From contig NZ_JAAXKZ010000011.1 in NCBI RefSeq assembly GCF_012911875.1, positions 1 to 64,000 of the forward strand: a stretch of 64,000 nt of DNA, given 5' to 3'. Both the position numbers and the translations under genes were made by a program. Below the pieces are notes generated by a model. That model was given only the letters and a program-made list of their open reading frames with translations. It was not told where the DNA came from and made no database searches. Source of the DNA: Pseudonocardia bannensis. Its GTDB lineage: Bacteria; Actinomycetota; Actinomycetes; Mycobacteriales; Pseudonocardiaceae. Of this stretch, positions 51,737-60,310 are shown piece after piece (the first letter of the stretch is position 1; each line of letters begins with the position of its first letter).

Positions 51737-51916
51737 TCAGGTTCCGGCGAGGACGGACATCCGCCACCGGGCGAGGATCCTGACCAGCGGGTCGTCGTGG
51801 TCGGTCCCGATCTCCCCGCTGCGCAGGGCCTCGATGAGGCCGTCGTCGGCGAGGATCTGCCGAGCTTCCTGGACGCGAGCCAGGGAGCGGTGTTCGGTCC
51901 TCGAGACGCTGATCAT
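51737..51916 (-). CDS. Small 59-residue protein resembling the RsdA sigma-binding motif
   Basis: MISVSRTEHRSLARVQEARQ followed by ILADDGLIEALRSGEIGTDHDDPLVRILARWRMSVLAG. The segment 'D(D/E)xLIxALxxGE...DPLxxxLxxWR' looks like the short N-terminal sigma-factor-binding motif of actinobacterial anti-sigma-D (RsdA) and related membrane anti-sigma factors, but here there is no membrane segment. ATG 51916 has GGAGGAA at 5 nt. The resemblance is by eye and could be incidental. Confidence 0.55.
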   Translation of the reverse strand: MISVSRTEHRSLARVQEARQILADDGLIEALRSGEIGTDHDDPLVRILARWRMSVLAGT

Positions 51917-52088
51917 CGGGTTCCTCCGGTCATGACGCCGCGGGTGAGCCGCCACAGGTGCCGTCGTGCACGCTTGTGCACTTTGCCCGGTTACCCCCCT
52001 GACATCGCGCATAACCATGTGCATGATCTGAGCTGCCCATGCATCGGCGGCCGCGCACCCGCCCGGAGACGTCCTACCCGGGGTTCCC

Positions 52089-52835
52089 TCACGGTCCACT
52101 CTGCTCGTGGGCGGCAAGAGCGGCGGCCACGGCGGCGGTGACGTCGGCTTCGGCGGCGGCCTTGTCGACGCCGAGGCCGGCGAGGACGCCCGCGCCGTCC
52201 TCGAGTTCCAGCAGCGCGAGCAGGATGTGCTCGGTCCCGATGTAGTTGTGGCCCATCCGCAGGGCCTCCCGGAACGTGAGCTCCAACGCCTTGCGCGCCT
52301 GCGCATCGAACGGGATGAGCTCGGGCACCTGGTCGACCGCCGGCGGCAGCGTCGCGGTGGCGGCCTGCCGGACCGATTCCAGCGGCACACCCTGCGCGAC
52401 GATCGACCGTGCGGCGAGGGCGTCCGGCTCGCTCAGCAGCCCCAGCACCAGGTGCCCGGGGTGGATCTCGTGGTTGGCCGCCGCGCGGGCCTCGTTCTGC
52501 GCCGCCATCACGACGTTCCTCGCCCGCTCGGTGAACCTGCTGAACCCCTGGCTGGGATCGAGATCCGACGGCTCGCCGGGGACCTTCGGGACGAAACGCT
52601 TCTGAGCTGCCTGCTTGGTGACCCCCATGCTCCTGCCGATGTCGGTCCAGGACGCGCCCGAGCGTCGCGCCTGGTCGACGAAGTGGCCGATCAGATGGTC
52701 GGCCACGTCGCCGAGGTGATCCGCGGCGAGGACCGCGTCGGAGAGCTGGTCGAGGGCGTCGGGGTGGACCTTCTTGATGGCCTCGATCAGGTCGTCGAGC
52801 CGCACCGGATTCGTCATTCGGACCGGATTCGTCAT
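52089..52835 (-). CDS. Clp N-domain protein with helix-turn-helix segment
   Basis: A 248-residue protein. It starts with a duplicated MTNPVR, then a helical HTH-like part (VADHLIGHFVDQARRSGASWTDIGRSMGVTKQAAQKRF, about 45-81) and two Clp N-terminal repeats (FTERARNVVMAAQNEARAAANHEIHPGHLVLGLL, about 100-165; FREALRMGHNYIGTEHILLALLE, about 190-215). There is no AAA ATPase. Likely a regulator that uses Clp-N for peptide or protein sensing. The promoter is unusual: TTGACG-18 nt-TAGGGT-6 nt-ATG, overlapped by two inverted repeats. Confidence 0.88.
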   Translation of the reverse strand: MTNPVRMTNPVRLDDLIEAIKKVHPDALDQLSDAVLAADHLGDVADHLIGHFVDQARRSGASWTDIGRSMGVTKQAAQKRFVPKVPGEPSDLDPSQGFSRFTERARNVVMAAQNEARAAANHEIHPGHLVLGLLSEPDALAARSIVAQGVPLESVRQAATATLPPAVDQVPELIPFDAQARKALELTFREALRMGHNYIGTEHILLALLELEDGAGVLAGLGVDKAAAEADVTAAVAAALAAHEQSGP

Positions 52836-52836
52836 G

Positions 52837-52884
52837 CGTCAACCCTAAGTTGACGATGTCGGGACCGTCAACGCCAAGTTGACG
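52837..52884. promoter_or_regulatory. Twin inverted-repeat operators over the Clp-N gene promoter
   Basis: CGTCAAC-N5-GTTGACG occurs at 52837-52855 and again at 52866-52884, centres 29 bp apart. On the minus strand the distal copy supplies the -35 TTGACG and the proximal copy overlaps the -10 TAGGGT (52847-52842), which is 6 nt from ATG 52835. Strong sign of autoregulation by a dimeric HTH protein. Confidence 0.75.
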
Positions 52885-52977
52885 ATGCCCTCTCCGGATC
52901 CTCTGCGCCGCCGGCTCATCGTCCTGCACAGCGGCCGCTGTCGGAGGTGCTGCGTCCGGCACCCCTAGGGTGTCCAG

Positions 52978-53604
52978 GTGCCGATGACCGCGAAGTACGC
53001 CACCACCTGCGGCGTCTGCTCGTCCCGTATCCAGCCCGGCGAGGAGATCGCACGGGCCGGCAGCACGTGGGCGCACGTCGCCTGCGCCGGCAGCGCCACG
53101 ACCGTGAAGGTGTCCACGTCGCTCGCGCCGAGCGCCCGTCCGGTGCGGTCCGCGCCGCGACCGGACATGCCGGCCGCCGACGGCGCCCTCGAGGTCTGGA
53201 CGGACGGCGCGTGTTCGGGCAACCCGGGCCCCGGAGGCTGGGCGTGGGCCACCCGGGACGGGCGGCAGGGCAGCGGCGGTGAGCCGGGCACGACGAACCA
53301 GCGCATGGAGATCCGGGCCGCGCTGGAGGCGGTCCGAGCCCTGGACGGCCCGCTCGTGGTCGTCAGCGACTCGACCTACGTCGTGAACTGCTTCCGCGAC
53401 GGCTGGTGGAAGGGCTGGCTCGCCCGCGGTTGGGTCACCAGCGCGCGCAAGCCGGTCGTCAGCCGGGACCTGTGGGAGCCACTGATCACGCTGGTCAACG
53501 ACCGGGGAAACGTCTCGTTCCGCTGGGTGAAGGGCCACTCGGGCGACCCGATGAACGACCTCGTCGACGCCCTCGCGGTGGAGCAGTCGCGCGCGGTGGC
53601 CTGA
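52978..53604 (+). CDS. rnhA: Ribonuclease HI with N-terminal zinc-ribbon-like domain
   Basis: A 208-residue protein. Residues 1-45 hold TCGVCSSRIQPGEEIARAGSTWAHVACAG, a CxxC...HxxC zinc-binding candidate. The RNase H domain (about 70-205) has LEVWTDGACSGNPGPGGWAW (first Asp), TTNQRMEIRAALEAVRAL (Glu), VVSDSTYVVNCF (Asp), FRWVKGHSGDPMNDLVDALA (His, Asp), so all four catalytic acids and the histidine are present. It removes RNA from RNA:DNA hybrids. GTG 52978 lies 6 nt after TAGGGT (leaderless). Confidence 0.93.
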   Translation: MPMTAKYATTCGVCSSRIQPGEEIARAGSTWAHVACAGSATTVKVSTSLAPSARPVRSAPRPDMPAADGALEVWTDGACSGNPGPGGWAWATRDGRQGSGGEPGTTNQRMEIRAALEAVRALDGPLVVVSDSTYVVNCFRDGWWKGWLARGWVTSARKPVVSRDLWEPLITLVNDRGNVSFRWVKGHSGDPMNDLVDALAVEQSRAVA

Positions 53605-54062
53605 GGCGGCTCCGCGGCGGGCGCGCGATAGCCGCCGGAAATGTGGCGCCACCGGCCCCGGCCCTTGAGGGAGCTTCGCCCGGACTCGAGCCGCCGCTCA
53701 GCCGGGTGGCGGCTGCCCGGGAGCCTTCAGTCAGCGGTTCGTTGCGGTACCCGGTGGGTGAAGCGACCCACTTGTGCGACGCAGATGGTTACACAGGGCA
53801 ACCATCGGCCGCTGCGATGTCACCGCTCACCGCAGTTCCGTGGCACGGATGGGGGTCTGCCCCTACCGTCGGGGCGTCCCGGCGCTCCCATCCCACCCGG
53901 CACTGCCACCCGGGACCCGTCAGGGGTGCGCCCGGCGACGTGCGCCGGGCCGGGGGCGTTCCACCTCCGATCCATCGGGCGCCACGGCACCCGGGGAGCC
54001 GGGACGGTTCCACAGCGTTGACATCGGCCACGGCCGAGTACTGAACGGAGTTGTTGTCGGGG
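53605..54062. other. 458-nt intergenic region with inverted repeat and TTGACA box
   Basis: No gene seen. GATGGTT (53784-53790) and AACCATC (53800-53806) form an inverted repeat around 9 nt, resembling a TetR-type operator. A TTGACA at 54018-54023 followed by TACTGA at 54039-54044 probably drives the YceI gene. Confidence 0.45.
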
Positions 54063-54941
54063 ATGTTGCGCTTCCTTCGCCGAGGTGGCCGCGCCGGGCG
54101 CGGTCTCGAGACCGGACGCCATGCCCTGATCCCGATCCCGCTGACCGGAGGTTTGCTCACCGGCCAGGTCCGCGATGCCCAGGGGCAGCCCCTGGCCGGT
54201 GCCACGATCTCGGTGTTCGACCGGTCCAGCCGCCGGGTGGCCCGCGTCGACAGCGACTCGTTCGGCTTCTTCGCCGCCGCCGTCGCGCCGGGGGAGCACC
54301 GGATCCGAGCGGAGGCCGGCGGCTACCGCAGCGTCACCGAATCCGCCGAGGTCGAGTGGGGCAAGCACGCCGACCTCGGTCAGGTGACACTGCCGCCCGA
54401 CGTCACCCAGGCCCCGCCCACGCCGGGCGTCTACGACATCGACCCGGACCACACCTCGATCCGCTTCGTCGCCCGGCACATCGCGATGTCCCGCGTGTTC
54501 GGCCGGTTCAACGAGTTCCGCGGCCAGATCCAGATCACCGAGCCGTTCGAGGACTCGCACGTCGACGTGGTCATCAACGCGGCCAGCGTCGATACCCAGA
54601 TCGCCCAGCGCGACGCCCACCTGCGTTCGGCCGACTTCCTCGACGTCGAGCGGTTCCCGCAGCTGCGCTTCTCCAGCACCCGGTTCTCCCGGCGGGGCGG
54701 CAACAAGTGGCTCATCGACGGTGAACTCACGCTGCACGGACTGACCAGCGACGTGCAGCTGGACACGACGTTCCTGGGCCTCCAGGAGTGGAACGGCGCG
54801 CGCGCCGGCGCAATCGCGCGGACCGAGCTGCACCGCGAGCACTTCACCCTGAACTGGCAGCAGACGCTCGCGCGCGGACTGCCCGTGATCGGCTCCACGA
54901 TCGGGATCACCCTGGATGTGCAGGCGATCCTGAAGACCTGA
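54063..54941 (+). CDS. YceI family protein with carboxypeptidase-regulatory-like N-terminal domain
   Basis: A 292-residue two-domain protein. The N-terminal part (about 25-115: PLTGGLLTGQVRDAQGQPLAGATISVFD, GEHRIRAEAGGYRSVTESAEV) is a beta-sandwich of the carboxypeptidase regulatory type. The C-terminal YceI domain (GVYDIDPDHTSIRFVARHIAMSRVFGRFNEFRGQIQI ... SVDTQIAQRDAHLRSADFLDVERFPQLRFSS ... LTLHGLTSDVQLDTTFLG) is a lipocalin-like isoprenoid-binding barrel. There is no signal peptide, which is unusual since YceI proteins are often exported. ATG 54063 or TTG 54051/54054 may be the start. Confidence 0.88.
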   Translation: MLRFLRRGGRAGRGLETGRHALIPIPLTGGLLTGQVRDAQGQPLAGATISVFDRSSRRVARVDSDSFGFFAAAVAPGEHRIRAEAGGYRSVTESAEVEWGKHADLGQVTLPPDVTQAPPTPGVYDIDPDHTSIRFVARHIAMSRVFGRFNEFRGQIQITEPFEDSHVDVVINAASVDTQIAQRDAHLRSADFLDVERFPQLRFSSTRFSRRGGNKWLIDGELTLHGLTSDVQLDTTFLGLQEWNGARAGAIARTELHREHFTLNWQQTLARGLPVIGSTIGITLDVQAILKT

Positions 54942-55235
54942 AGACCTGAAGACCCGAGCCGATGCCGGCCTCGTCCGGGACGAGGGCCATGACCGGCAAC
55001 TCGCCACGAGGCACCCGCGTCAGCTCGGGGCGCACGGTGGGCGTCGCGGTCGGGACACAGCACTGACTGATGCCCGGAAGCCGCCGGCGAAGCAGATCTG
55101 CCCCGATCGGGCCTTCTGCGCTCGGGCGCACCGATGGACAATCTGCCGACGCCGCCCCATCGCAGGCGCGGCCCCGGTTCCGCGGTCGCATGGGCCCGGC
55201 AGCGGCACCCACCATGCCGGCCCGGGAGAAGTCTG

Positions 55236-57371
55236 ATGACCGCGACCGAGGACATCCCCGTGACGACGACCGGCACCGTGCGCGCGGCATGCCCGCATGA
55301 CTGCCCCGACACCTGCGCGATGCTGGTGACGGTCACCGACGGCCGGGCAACCGAGGTTCGCGGCGATCCCGAGCACCCGTTCACCCGGGGTGGGCTGTGC
55401 GTGAAGGTCAACAACTACGTGGACAAGGTCTACAGCCCGGACCGTGTCCTGTACCCGATGCGGCGCACCGGCCCCAAGGGCAGCGGCCGGTTCGAGCGCA
55501 TCTCCTGGGACGCCGCGCTGGACGAGATCGCCTCACGATTCCGGGCGACGATCGCCGAGCACGGCCCCGAGGCGATCATGCCGGTCAGCTACCTGGGCAC
55601 CGAAGGCATCCTGAACGGACTCAACGTCGGCGACCCGTTCTTCAACAAGCTCGGCGCGACGATCGCCGAGCGCACCTACTGCGACTCCGGCTCCTGCACC
55701 GCCTACACGATGACCATCGGTGCCACCGCGGGAGTCGATCCGGAGAGCCTCGTGCACTCCCGCTACATCATCATCTGGGCCTGCAACATGGTGTCGACCA
55801 ACCTGCACCTCTGGCCGTTCGTCGCCGAGGCGCAGCGCCGTGGCGCGAAGGTCGTGGTGATCGATCCGGTCAGGCACCGCACGGCCAAGCACGCCGACTG
55901 GCACATCCCGATCCGGCCGGGTACGGACGGTGCGCTGGCTCTGGCCATGATGCACGTGATCATCAACGAGGGTCTGACCGACGAGGCGTACATCCGCGAC
56001 CACACGGTCGGCTACGCCGAGCTCGTCGAGCGGGTCCAGCAGTACACCCCGGAGTGGGCGGCAGCGGAGACCGGCATCCCGGCGACGGACATCCGCACCC
56101 TGGCCCGCGAGTACGCCACCACCGACCCGTCCATGATCCGGATCGGGGTGGCGATCGAGCGTCAGGCGGGCGGCGGGCAGACGGTGCGCTCGATCGCGTG
56201 CCTGCCCGCGCTGGTGGGCGCGTGGCGCAAGGTCGGCGGCGGCCTGCTGCAACTGCCGCTGTGGGCGTTCCCGGTCAACTGGGGCGCGCTGATGCACCCC
56301 GAGCTGGCCACCCCGGGCACCCGGGTGGTCAACCAGTTCCTGCTGGGCCGCGCGCTCACCGGCGAACTGGCGCTGGACCCGCCGATCACCGCGCTGATGG
56401 TCTACAACTCCAACCCCATGGTCGTGTGTCCCGAGCAGGACAAGCTGGCCGCCGGGCTCGCCCGGGAGGACCTGTTCACCGTGGTGAGCGAACAGTTCCT
56501 CACCGACACCGCGCGGTACGCCGACATCGTGCTGCCGGCCACCACCCAGCTCGAGCAGCACGACATCATGTTCAGCTGGGGTCACTTCTACGTCTCGCTG
56601 AACACCCCGGCGATCGCGCCGCTGGGCGAGGCGGTCTCCAACACCGAACTGTTCCGCCGACTCGCCGCCCGGATGGGCTTCACCGAGCCGTGCTTCACGC
56701 GTACCGACGAGGAGATGATCGCCGAGGCGTTCGACTGGTCCGCGCCGGCGATGGCGGGCATCACGGTCGAGTCGCTGCGCGAGACCGGGTGGGCCCGGCT
56801 GAACCTGCCGTCAGCCGACGAGTACGCCCCGCACGCCGAGGGCGGCTTCCCGACGCCGTCGGCGAAGACGGAGTTCCGCTCGTCGATCGCCGCCGAGGCG
56901 GGCAACTTCGTCGCGCCGCTGTTCCGGCAGGGCTCCAACGAGTTCCAGCCCGGCGGCGTGGTGGACCCGTTGCCGCACTACGTCCCACCCCGGGAGACGG
57001 CCGACAACGGCTACCGGCTCAACCTCATCTCGCCCAAGTCGCACGCCTACCTCAACTCCAGCGCCGCCGACCAACCCGCGCAGCGGCGCGTGCAGGGCGA
57101 GCCCGCGGTGACCATCCACCCGCAGGACGCGGCCGAGCGCGGCGTCACCGACGGGCAGTACGTGCGGGTGTTCAACGACCGCGGGCAGTTCGTCGCGCTG
57201 GCACGGGTCACCGACGAGATCGCGCCCGGCGTGGTCATGTCGCCCATGGGCGCCTGGCCCAAGAACGCCAAGAACCAGTCGACGGTCAACGCCGTCAACC
57301 CGTTCGTCTTCGCCGACCTCGGCAACGCCCCGACGTTCTCCGACACCCGTGTGGAGGTCGAAGTCGTCTGA
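55236..57371 (+). CDS. Molybdopterin-dependent oxidoreductase (DMSO reductase family)
   Basis: A 711-residue bis-MGD enzyme. ATG 55236 follows GGAGAA at 5 nt. The 4Fe-4S site is ACPHDCPDTCAM...GGLCVK near residues 19-57, followed by RISWDAALDEIASRF, the region YCDSGSCTAYTMTIGA where the Mo ligand would lie, VVIDPVRHRTAKHADWHIPIRPGTDGALALAMMHVI, MVYNSNPMVVCPEQDKL, VLPATTQLEQHD, and a C-terminal MopB domain (VTIHPQDAAERGVTDGQYVRVFNDRGQF). No twin-arginine signal, and no electron-transfer or membrane subunit nearby. Substrate unresolved. Confidence 0.93.
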   Translation: MTATEDIPVTTTGTVRAACPHDCPDTCAMLVTVTDGRATEVRGDPEHPFTRGGLCVKVNNYVDKVYSPDRVLYPMRRTGPKGSGRFERISWDAALDEIASRFRATIAEHGPEAIMPVSYLGTEGILNGLNVGDPFFNKLGATIAERTYCDSGSCTAYTMTIGATAGVDPESLVHSRYIIIWACNMVSTNLHLWPFVAEAQRRGAKVVVIDPVRHRTAKHADWHIPIRPGTDGALALAMMHVIINEGLTDEAYIRDHTVGYAELVERVQQYTPEWAAAETGIPATDIRTLAREYATTDPSMIRIGVAIERQAGGGQTVRSIACLPALVGAWRKVGGGLLQLPLWAFPVNWGALMHPELATPGTRVVNQFLLGRALTGELALDPPITALMVYNSNPMVVCPEQDKLAAGLAREDLFTVVSEQFLTDTARYADIVLPATTQLEQHDIMFSWGHFYVSLNTPAIAPLGEAVSNTELFRRLAARMGFTEPCFTRTDEEMIAEAFDWSAPAMAGITVESLRETGWARLNLPSADEYAPHAEGGFPTPSAKTEFRSSIAAEAGNFVAPLFRQGSNEFQPGGVVDPLPHYVPPRETADNGYRLNLISPKSHAYLNSSAADQPAQRRVQGEPAVTIHPQDAAERGVTDGQYVRVFNDRGQFVALARVTDEIAPGVVMSPMGAWPKNAKNQSTVNAVNPFVFADLGNAPTFSDTRVEVEVV

Positions 57372-57832
57372 GGACGCCCTCCGTCGACGCACAGCCGCCG
57401 GCGCCGAGGTATTTCCCTGCCCTTCTGGTCATCTCGGCGCTGACGCCGTCTCGTCGCACCGCGGGCGATGATCCCGGTCGGTCGGCGCATCCACGGCTCG
57501 GAGCGCTACGCCGTCGACCGGGTGCGGTCGACCCGGCCGCCCGTCCGCCGGACGACGTCCGGAGAGGACAGGTGGCCGCGTCCACCGGGGACCGCACGCG
57601 CAAGGAACCGCACCTGCACTTCCACGGGATGGCCTCGCGGCTGCCACTCACCGCGGCCGACATCCCCCTCGTGATCGACCGGTCACCTTCGCCGACGACG
57701 CCCTCAGCCGGCTCGAGAGCTACCAGGTGAATCCGAGTCGACGCGGCACGCCGGGGTCGCCGCCGAGGTAGTGGGCCGCCGCTGCGACCACGTCGACTGA
57801 ACGGGTCGTACCCGGCGATGGCGAGATGACCG
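57372..57832. other. 461-nt interval with only a coding-like remnant
   Basis: No intact gene. On the plus strand around 57.59-57.77 kb two overlapping frames read EPHLHFHGMASRLPLTAADIPLVIDR and then, one base shifted, VTFADDALSRLESYQVNPS, which together look like the tail of a protein with a frameshift. I do not recognise the family. Confidence 0.35.
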
Positions 57833-58600
57833 CTACGTGGTCGTCGCGATCCCGCCGTCGACCGGGATCACGGCCCCGGTGACGAAGGCGCCGGCCCGGC
57901 TGGCCAGGAAGACGGCGATGCCCGCCATGTCGTCCGGCCGGCCGATCCGGCCCAGCGGCGAGGCCGCCGCGATCGCGTCGCCCGCGGCCTCCAGGGTCGC
58001 GCGCATCATCCTCGACTCGAACGGCCCGGGTGCCACGGCGTTGACCGTGATGTGCCGCGGGCCGAGATCGCGGGCGAGCACCCGGGTGAGCTGGTGGACG
58101 CCGGCCTTGCTCGCCGAGTAGGAGTAGTTGGGCAGTTCCGGCACCCGGATCCCGTCGATGCTGCCGATGTTGATCACCCGGGCCGGGTCGTCCGCGGTCC
58201 CGGCCTTCTCCAGCAGCGGCAGGAACGCGCGGGTGAGCAGGAACGGGGTCTTCAGGTTCAGGTCGAGGACCTTGTCCCAGGCCTGCGCGGGGAACTCCTC
58301 CAGCGGTGCCCCCCAGGTCGCGCCGGCGTTGTTGACCAGCACGTGGACCTTCTCCTCGCGCCGGCCGAGCTCATCGGCCAGCCGCAGGCACTCGGCCTCC
58401 TTCGACAGGTCGGCCGGGATCCCGACCACGGTGCCGAACCGGCCCAGCTCCTCCTCCGCGGCGACGCAACCCTCGGGCTTGCGGCTGCTGACGTAGACCG
58501 TCGCGCCGGCCTCCACCAGCCCACGGGCGATCATCAGCCCGATCCCGCTGGTCCCGCCGGTCACCACCGCGACCTTGCCCGTCACGTCGAACAGCCCCAC
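57833..58600 (-). CDS. SDR family oxidoreductase (3-oxoacyl-ACP reductase/RhlG-like)
   Basis: A 255-residue classical SDR. GTG 58600 follows GAGGAGG at 7 nt. It has VAVVTGGTSGIG (NADP/NAD loop, 11-21), NNAGATWGAPLEEF, the catalytic Ser147 (NIGSIDGIRVPELP), YSASK (Tyr161-Lys165) and a C-terminal FVTGAVIPVDGG. The insertion IRVPELPNYSY is typical of the RhlG/3-oxoacyl reductase group. It is divergent from the acyl-CoA synthetase gene, with 72 nt between starts, suggesting a shared role in acyl metabolism. Confidence 0.92.
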   Translation of the reverse strand: MGLFDVTGKVAVVTGGTSGIGLMIARGLVEAGATVYVSSRKPEGCVAAEEELGRFGTVVGIPADLSKEAECLRLADELGRREEKVHVLVNNAGATWGAPLEEFPAQAWDKVLDLNLKTPFLLTRAFLPLLEKAGTADDPARVINIGSIDGIRVPELPNYSYSASKAGVHQLTRVLARDLGPRHITVNAVAPGPFESRMMRATLEAAGDAIAAASPLGRIGRPDDMAGIAVFLASRAGAFVTGAVIPVDGGIATTT

Positions 58601-58672
58601 GCGTCCGCCTCCTCGTCGAGTCCCGATCACGGGCACCGTAGCCGTCCGGTGGGGCCGTGCGACGATCGCGAC

Positions 58673-60310
58673 ATGTCGCACTCCGCACAGCGCGTCGCCG
58701 AGTTGCAGGCCGAGTACGGCTCCCCCGACCTCGCCGTCGCCCACCTGCTGTGCGACCGGCACCCGGCCGACGCGGTGGCCGCCACGCTCGTCGACCCGGA
58801 CCTCGAGACCGTCGACCTCACCTACGGGGAGCTGCGGGAGCGCTCCGAGCGGCTGGCCGCGGGTCTGGCCACGCTCGGCGTCGGCCCCGGCAGCCGGGTC
58901 GCGGCCCTGCTGCCCAAGACCGTCGAGCTGCCCGTGACGCTGCTGGCGATCTGGCGGCTGGGCGCGGTGTACGTGCCGCTGTTCACGGCGTTCGCGCCGC
59001 AGGCGATCGCGTTGCGGCTGCTGGCCAGCGGGGCGAGCGTGGTGATCGCCGACGCCGGCCAGCGCCCGAAGCTGGACCCGGGTGAGGACATGCCGTCCGA
59101 CCCACCGTGGACGATCGTGACGGTCGGTGAGCCCGCGGCGGGGGATGTCCGGTTCGACGACCTGGCCGCCACGCCCGCGTCGGATGCCGTTCCGGTGGCC
59201 GTGGGCGCCGACGGGCCGATGGTCCAGCTCTACACCTCCGGCACCACGGGCAGGCCCAAGGGCGTGGTCGTCCCGGCGCGGGCGCTGGCCTCGATGGTCG
59301 CCTACCAGGAGTTCGGGCTCGACGTCTCCCCCGACGACGTGTTCTGGAACGGCGCCGACCCCGGCTGGGCCTACGGGCTGTACTACGCGCTGATCGCCCC
59401 GCTCGCCACGGGCCGGTGCACCGTGTTGCTCAACGCCGGCTTCTCCGCCCGGCTGACCTGGGACGTGCTGGCGAATCTGGGCGTCACGAACGTCGCGTCC
59501 GCACCGACGGTCTACCGCGCGCTGCGCAGCTCCGGCATCGCCGCGCCCGCCGGCCTGGCGCTACGCCGGTGCTCCAGCGCCGGTGAGCCGCTCAACCCCG
59601 ACATCGTCACCTGGGCCCAGGACGCGCTCGGCGTCCCGGTGCGCGATCACTACGGCCAGACCGAGCTCGGCATGGTCGTGATCAACGGCTGGCACCCGGA
59701 CCTCGAGGCCCCGATCCGGCCCGGATCGATGGGCCGGCCGATGCCCGGGTTCACGATCGGCGTGCTCGCCGAGGACAGCGACGAGCCCGCGGCGCCCGGG
59801 AGTCTCGGCCGGGTCGCGGTGAACATCGCGGACAGCCCGCTGATGTGGTTCTCCGGCTACGACGGCGACCCCGCCACCTCGGCGGAGAAGTTCACCGCCG
59901 ACGGCCGCTGGTACCTCACCGGGGACGCCGGGCAGGTCGACGACGACGGCTACCTGTTCTTCTCCTCCCGCGACGACGACGTGATCATCATGGCGGGGTA
60001 CCGGATCGGCCCGTTCGACATCGAATCGGTGCTCAGCGCCCATCCCGCGGTGGCCGAGACGGCCGTCGTCGGGGTCCCGGACGCCGCCCGCGGCGAGGTC
60101 GTCGAGGCGTTCGTGGTGCTGCGCGCCGGGTTCGAGCCCGCCGACGCCCTGGCCGTCGAGCTCGCCACCCTGGTCAAGACCCGCTACGCCGCCCACGCCT
60201 ACCCGCGGCGGGTGCACTTCACCGACGAGCTGCCCAAGACCCCGAGCGGCAAGATCCAGCGATTCGTGCTGCGGGCACAGCGCCGCGAGGAACTCGGCAG
60301 GGGAATCTGA
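58673..60310 (+). CDS. Acyl-CoA synthetase (AMP-dependent, ANL superfamily)
   Basis: A 545-residue adenylate-forming ligase. Motifs: LTYGELRERSERLAAGLATLGVGPGSRVA, YTSGTTGRPKGVVVP (P-loop, near 186), WAYGLYYALIAPLATG, SSAGEPLNPD, HYGQTELGM (A5), YLTGDAGQVDDDGYLFFSSRDDDVIIMAGYRIGPFDIESVL (A7/A8 hinge), and LPKTPSGKIQRFVLR with the adenylation lysine. It most resembles medium-chain or acetyl/acyl-CoA synthetases; the acyl chain is not decidable. Divergent partner of the SDR gene. Confidence 0.94.
   Translation: MSHSAQRVAELQAEYGSPDLAVAHLLCDRHPADAVAATLVDPDLETVDLTYGELRERSERLAAGLATLGVGPGSRVAALLPKTVELPVTLLAIWRLGAVYVPLFTAFAPQAIALRLLASGASVVIADAGQRPKLDPGEDMPSDPPWTIVTVGEPAAGDVRFDDLAATPASDAVPVAVGADGPMVQLYTSGTTGRPKGVVVPARALASMVAYQEFGLDVSPDDVFWNGADPGWAYGLYYALIAPLATGRCTVLLNAGFSARLTWDVLANLGVTNVASAPTVYRALRSSGIAAPAGLALRRCSSAGEPLNPDIVTWAQDALGVPVRDHYGQTELGMVVINGWHPDLEAPIRPGSMGRPMPGFTIGVLAEDSDEPAAPGSLGRVAVNIADSPLMWFSGYDGDPATSAEKFTADGRWYLTGDAGQVDDDGYLFFSSRDDDVIIMAGYRIGPFDIESVLSAHPAVAETAVVGVPDAARGEVVEAFVVLRAGFEPADALAVELATLVKTRYAAHAYPRRVHFTDELPKTPSGKIQRFVLRAQRREELGRGI

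Noticed and set aside
57468-57674. Small plus-strand gene
   Set aside because: The frame with an ATG is Arg/Pro-rich; the coding-like residues lie in other frames and are interrupted, so a remnant is more likely.
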